This document shows, in pieces, positions 33,150 to 34,803 of a stretch of 34,803 nucleotides of DNA (its first letter is position 1; each line of letters starts with the position of its first letter). Below the pieces are notes generated by a model. It did not search any database. It saw only the letters and a program-made list of their open reading frames with translations, and was not told the DNA's origin. The translations under genes and the position numbers were made by a program. The stretch covers positions 1 to 34,803 of IMG/VR virus record IMGVR_UViG_3300030328_003953. One strand, written 5' to 3'. The stretch is from a virus.

Positions 33150-33614
33150 GTGCAAGGCAATTCCCTCCAGGGCGGCTGTGGCGGAAGCGACGGTGGAGGC
33201 GGAGGTGGGAGCACTTTCCTTAGCTTTACGGCGGGGGGTACAGTCAGTATTGGAGATGTTCTAGTTTTCAATAACGTAGGCCGTGTCATTCGAGGAAGTG
33301 CGTCAAACCCTGCAGCTTATAATTCTCACGCGCCCTATCACATTGTAGGGATAGCTAAAGAAGCTGCAACCAATGGAGACACGATTAGTGTTGCGTCTCA
33401 GTTCGGGACGTCGATTGCGGTAAACTTTGCTTCAACGGTCAGTACTGGAGACATAGGTAAACTTGCTTATTTGACAACTAGTGCAGGTACGTGTACCTTT
33501 ACGGCACCAACTAGCAGCGCCGCTGTGATTGAGGTTGGTCTCATCTATTCAGCTAGTGGTTCCACCACAGCTAACTTACTTTTCTACCCCAGATTCACTA
33601 TGTTAATCCCCTAA
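33150..33614 (+). CDS. Gly-rich N-terminus plus beta-barrel, minor virion protein (GTG start)
   Basis: A 154-aa protein from GTG 33150; AGGAGG at 33138-33143 overlaps the previous stop. Residues 7-21 are Gly/Ser/Asp, a flexible linker. The rest is beta-rich: T-V-S-I-G-D-V-L-V-F, H-I-V-G-I-A-K-E-A-A-T-N-G-D-T-I-S-V, V-I-E-V-G-L-I-Y-S-A. It resembles the proteins at 12359 and 31387 and small head-fibre proteins. Confidence 0.6.
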   Translation: MQGNSLQGGCGGSDGGGGGGSTFLSFTAGGTVSIGDVLVFNNVGRVIRGSASNPAAYNSHAPYHIVGIAKEAATNGDTISVASQFGTSIAVNFASTVSTGDIGKLAYLTTSAGTCTFTAPTSSAAVIEVGLIYSASGSTTANLLFYPRFTMLIP

Positions 33615-33629
33615 ATTCTGGAGCCTCTA

Positions 33630-34803
33630 ATGGCAACCTATTCAAATCAGTTTGCACTTTTCGACAAAACAAACGCGAAGTACATTCTACCCGATACAGA
33701 CGATACTATCACGTTAGACATTTCTGCTCTAACGCTGGATGCAAACACTACAGTTAGTGGCAATCTTACCATTGACGAAAACCTAACCGTCAAAGGTACG
33801 ACGACTACAGTCCATTCCGAAACTGTTCTTATTCAAGATAACTTTCTTGATCTAAATCACGGTTATAGTACAGATACTGCCCAGCAGGGTGGTCTTACAA
33901 TCAACTATCAGCCTCTGCTCGCAAGTCCTCCGGCATCGGCAAGTTTTACTGCGGGTGTTACGGGCGGGAGCGCCGCCGCGCCTATCATCACTGTGGCCAG
34001 TGGTGGTGGTAGTAACTTTTCTGTAGGTGACATTATCCAAGTTAGTAGTGCAACTAACGTTGCTAACGATGGTTTATATCTCGTCGCTAGTAAGTCAGGT
34101 GATGCCCTTAGCATCTATGGTACAGGGGGGACGGCAGTTCCTGCGATCCATTCTTGGGCTAAAAACGATGTTACTACTGCTACAGATACTGCGGCTACTG
34201 TTACTAAGGTAAAGCTTTCTATCTTGAAAGTTACTACTTCTGGTGTCTGGCAAGTTGGTAGCGGTCAAACCATCGCTTCCGGTGGTGAAGGTGAGATTAG
34301 CTACGCTGCGCTTCAAACAGGAACCGATTCGACAGAAACACTTCAGACTGTGTATACGAACGGTAATGAAATTGCCACTGACGGAAATGGTGCGGTTATT
34401 ATCTCTGGAAGTCAAAGCCTTAGCGTTTCTGCTACAGGTGGTGTTGATATTTCAAGTGGTGGCCTTCAGATAACTGGTGGTGCCCTAGATATTGACACAA
34501 CTGCAGACTTCAACGTCACTTCTTTTGATGTTGAGGTAAGTGGTGCCGGTTTCAGCATCGATGGTGCAGGCGCTTCGAATGTGACTACTTCAAGTGGCAA
34601 CCTGACGCTAACGTCAGCAGCAACCATGGATATGGATGCCGTCACTCTTGACCTGGATTCAACCGGTGCGACTGATATTTTGGCAGGTTCAACTCTTAGC
34701 GCAAAAGGCGCGACGGGGGCAAGCTTTGGTGATGATACAGGAAGCTGGGAATTTAACGGTTCCGGTGCTGTTACCGAAACTGGCATGACTAGTCTAGCCG
34801 TCA
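33630..34803 (+). CDS. Tail fibre protein, N-terminal part (runs off the window)
   Basis: The frame is open from ATG 33630 (GGAG at 33620-33623) to the window end, at least 391 residues, with no stop. Residues 44-61 read G-N-L-T-I-D-E-N-L-T-V-K-G-T-T-T-T-V, followed by V-L-I-Q-D-N-F-L-D-L-N-H-G. This is a motif I know from tail fibres of marine phages. The rest is Ser/Thr/Gly-rich with repeated short strands (D-I-S-S-G-G-L-Q-I-T-G-G, N-L-T-L-T-S-A-A), suggesting a beta-helix or trimeric fibre shaft. The receptor-binding tip lies outside the window. Confidence 0.75.
   Translation, partial: MATYSNQFALFDKTNAKYILPDTDDTITLDISALTLDANTTVSGNLTIDENLTVKGTTTTVHSETVLIQDNFLDLNHGYSTDTAQQGGLTINYQPLLASPPASASFTAGVTGGSAAAPIITVASGGGSNFSVGDIIQVSSATNVANDGLYLVASKSGDALSIYGTGGTAVPAIHSWAKNDVTTATDTAATVTKVKLSILKVTTSGVWQVGSGQTIASGGEGEISYAALQTGTDSTETLQTVYTNGNEIATDGNGAVIISGSQSLSVSATGGVDISSGGLQITGGALDIDTTADFNVTSFDVEVSGAGFSIDGAGASNVTTSSGNLTLTSAATMDMDAVTLDLDSTGATDILAGSTLSAKGATGASFGDDTGSWEFNGSGAVTETGMTSLAV

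Noticed and set aside
31387-34803. A diversity-generating retroelement in the fibre region
   Set aside because: No reverse transcriptase gene and no template/variable repeat pair is visible in the window.

Overview
The window is about 34.8 kb of a tailed-phage genome, or a prophage or metagenomic phage contig. Every supported gene lies on the + strand. Most genes are separated by fewer than 30 nt or overlap by 1-4 nt, and most carry strong Shine-Dalgarno sequences (AGGAGG-type), so the host is a bacterium. The gene order fits a short-tailed (podovirus-like) virion: terminase, portal, scaffold, capsid, adaptor, nozzle, ejection proteins, then fibres. No sheath, tail-tube or conventional tape-measure gene is visible. 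The host cannot be named from sequence alone. The last open frame carries a beta-repeat motif of the kind I associate with fibres of marine phages (cyanophage and pelagiphage type), which hints at an aquatic origin.

Region 1 (1-471) has no convincing gene. It holds a sigma70-like promoter with a perfect 14-bp palindrome over its -35 box, seven copies of an 11-bp element (consensus ATATTGTCCTC, both orientations), a CA-rich alternating tract and a nested inverted repeat. It sits just before the replication genes, so I read it as a candidate replication origin and/or operator region. Region 2 (472-3195) encodes an excisionase/MerR-like HTH protein and an 830-aa P4-type primase-helicase. Region 3 (3196-3441) looks non-coding, with two adjacent hairpins that may separate the replication and virion units.

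Region 4 (3442-12859) is packaging and head: an HTH-like protein, a possible small terminase, the large terminase, two unassigned proteins, portal, a zinc-ribbon protein, a small acidic protein, scaffold, major capsid and a probable decoration protein. Region 5 (12888-17463) is the tail connection: an adaptor gene split between two frames by an apparent -1 shift, a small protein, and a large nozzle-like protein. Region 6 (17472-23562) holds three virion proteins with a shared N-terminal pattern, a short helical protein and three candidate internal virion proteins. Region 7 (23576-31051) is one 2491-aa gene, probably the giant ejected internal protein. Region 8 (31120-34803) is a set of small surface and fibre-type proteins: two beta-barrel-like proteins, a LamG-like lectin fold, and a repeat-rich fibre that runs off the window.

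No integrase, DNA polymerase, RNA polymerase, lysis gene, tRNA or CRISPR array is visible. The most notable signals are the iteron-rich region before the P4-type primase, the frameshifted adaptor gene, the family of N-terminally related virion proteins, and the giant internal protein.
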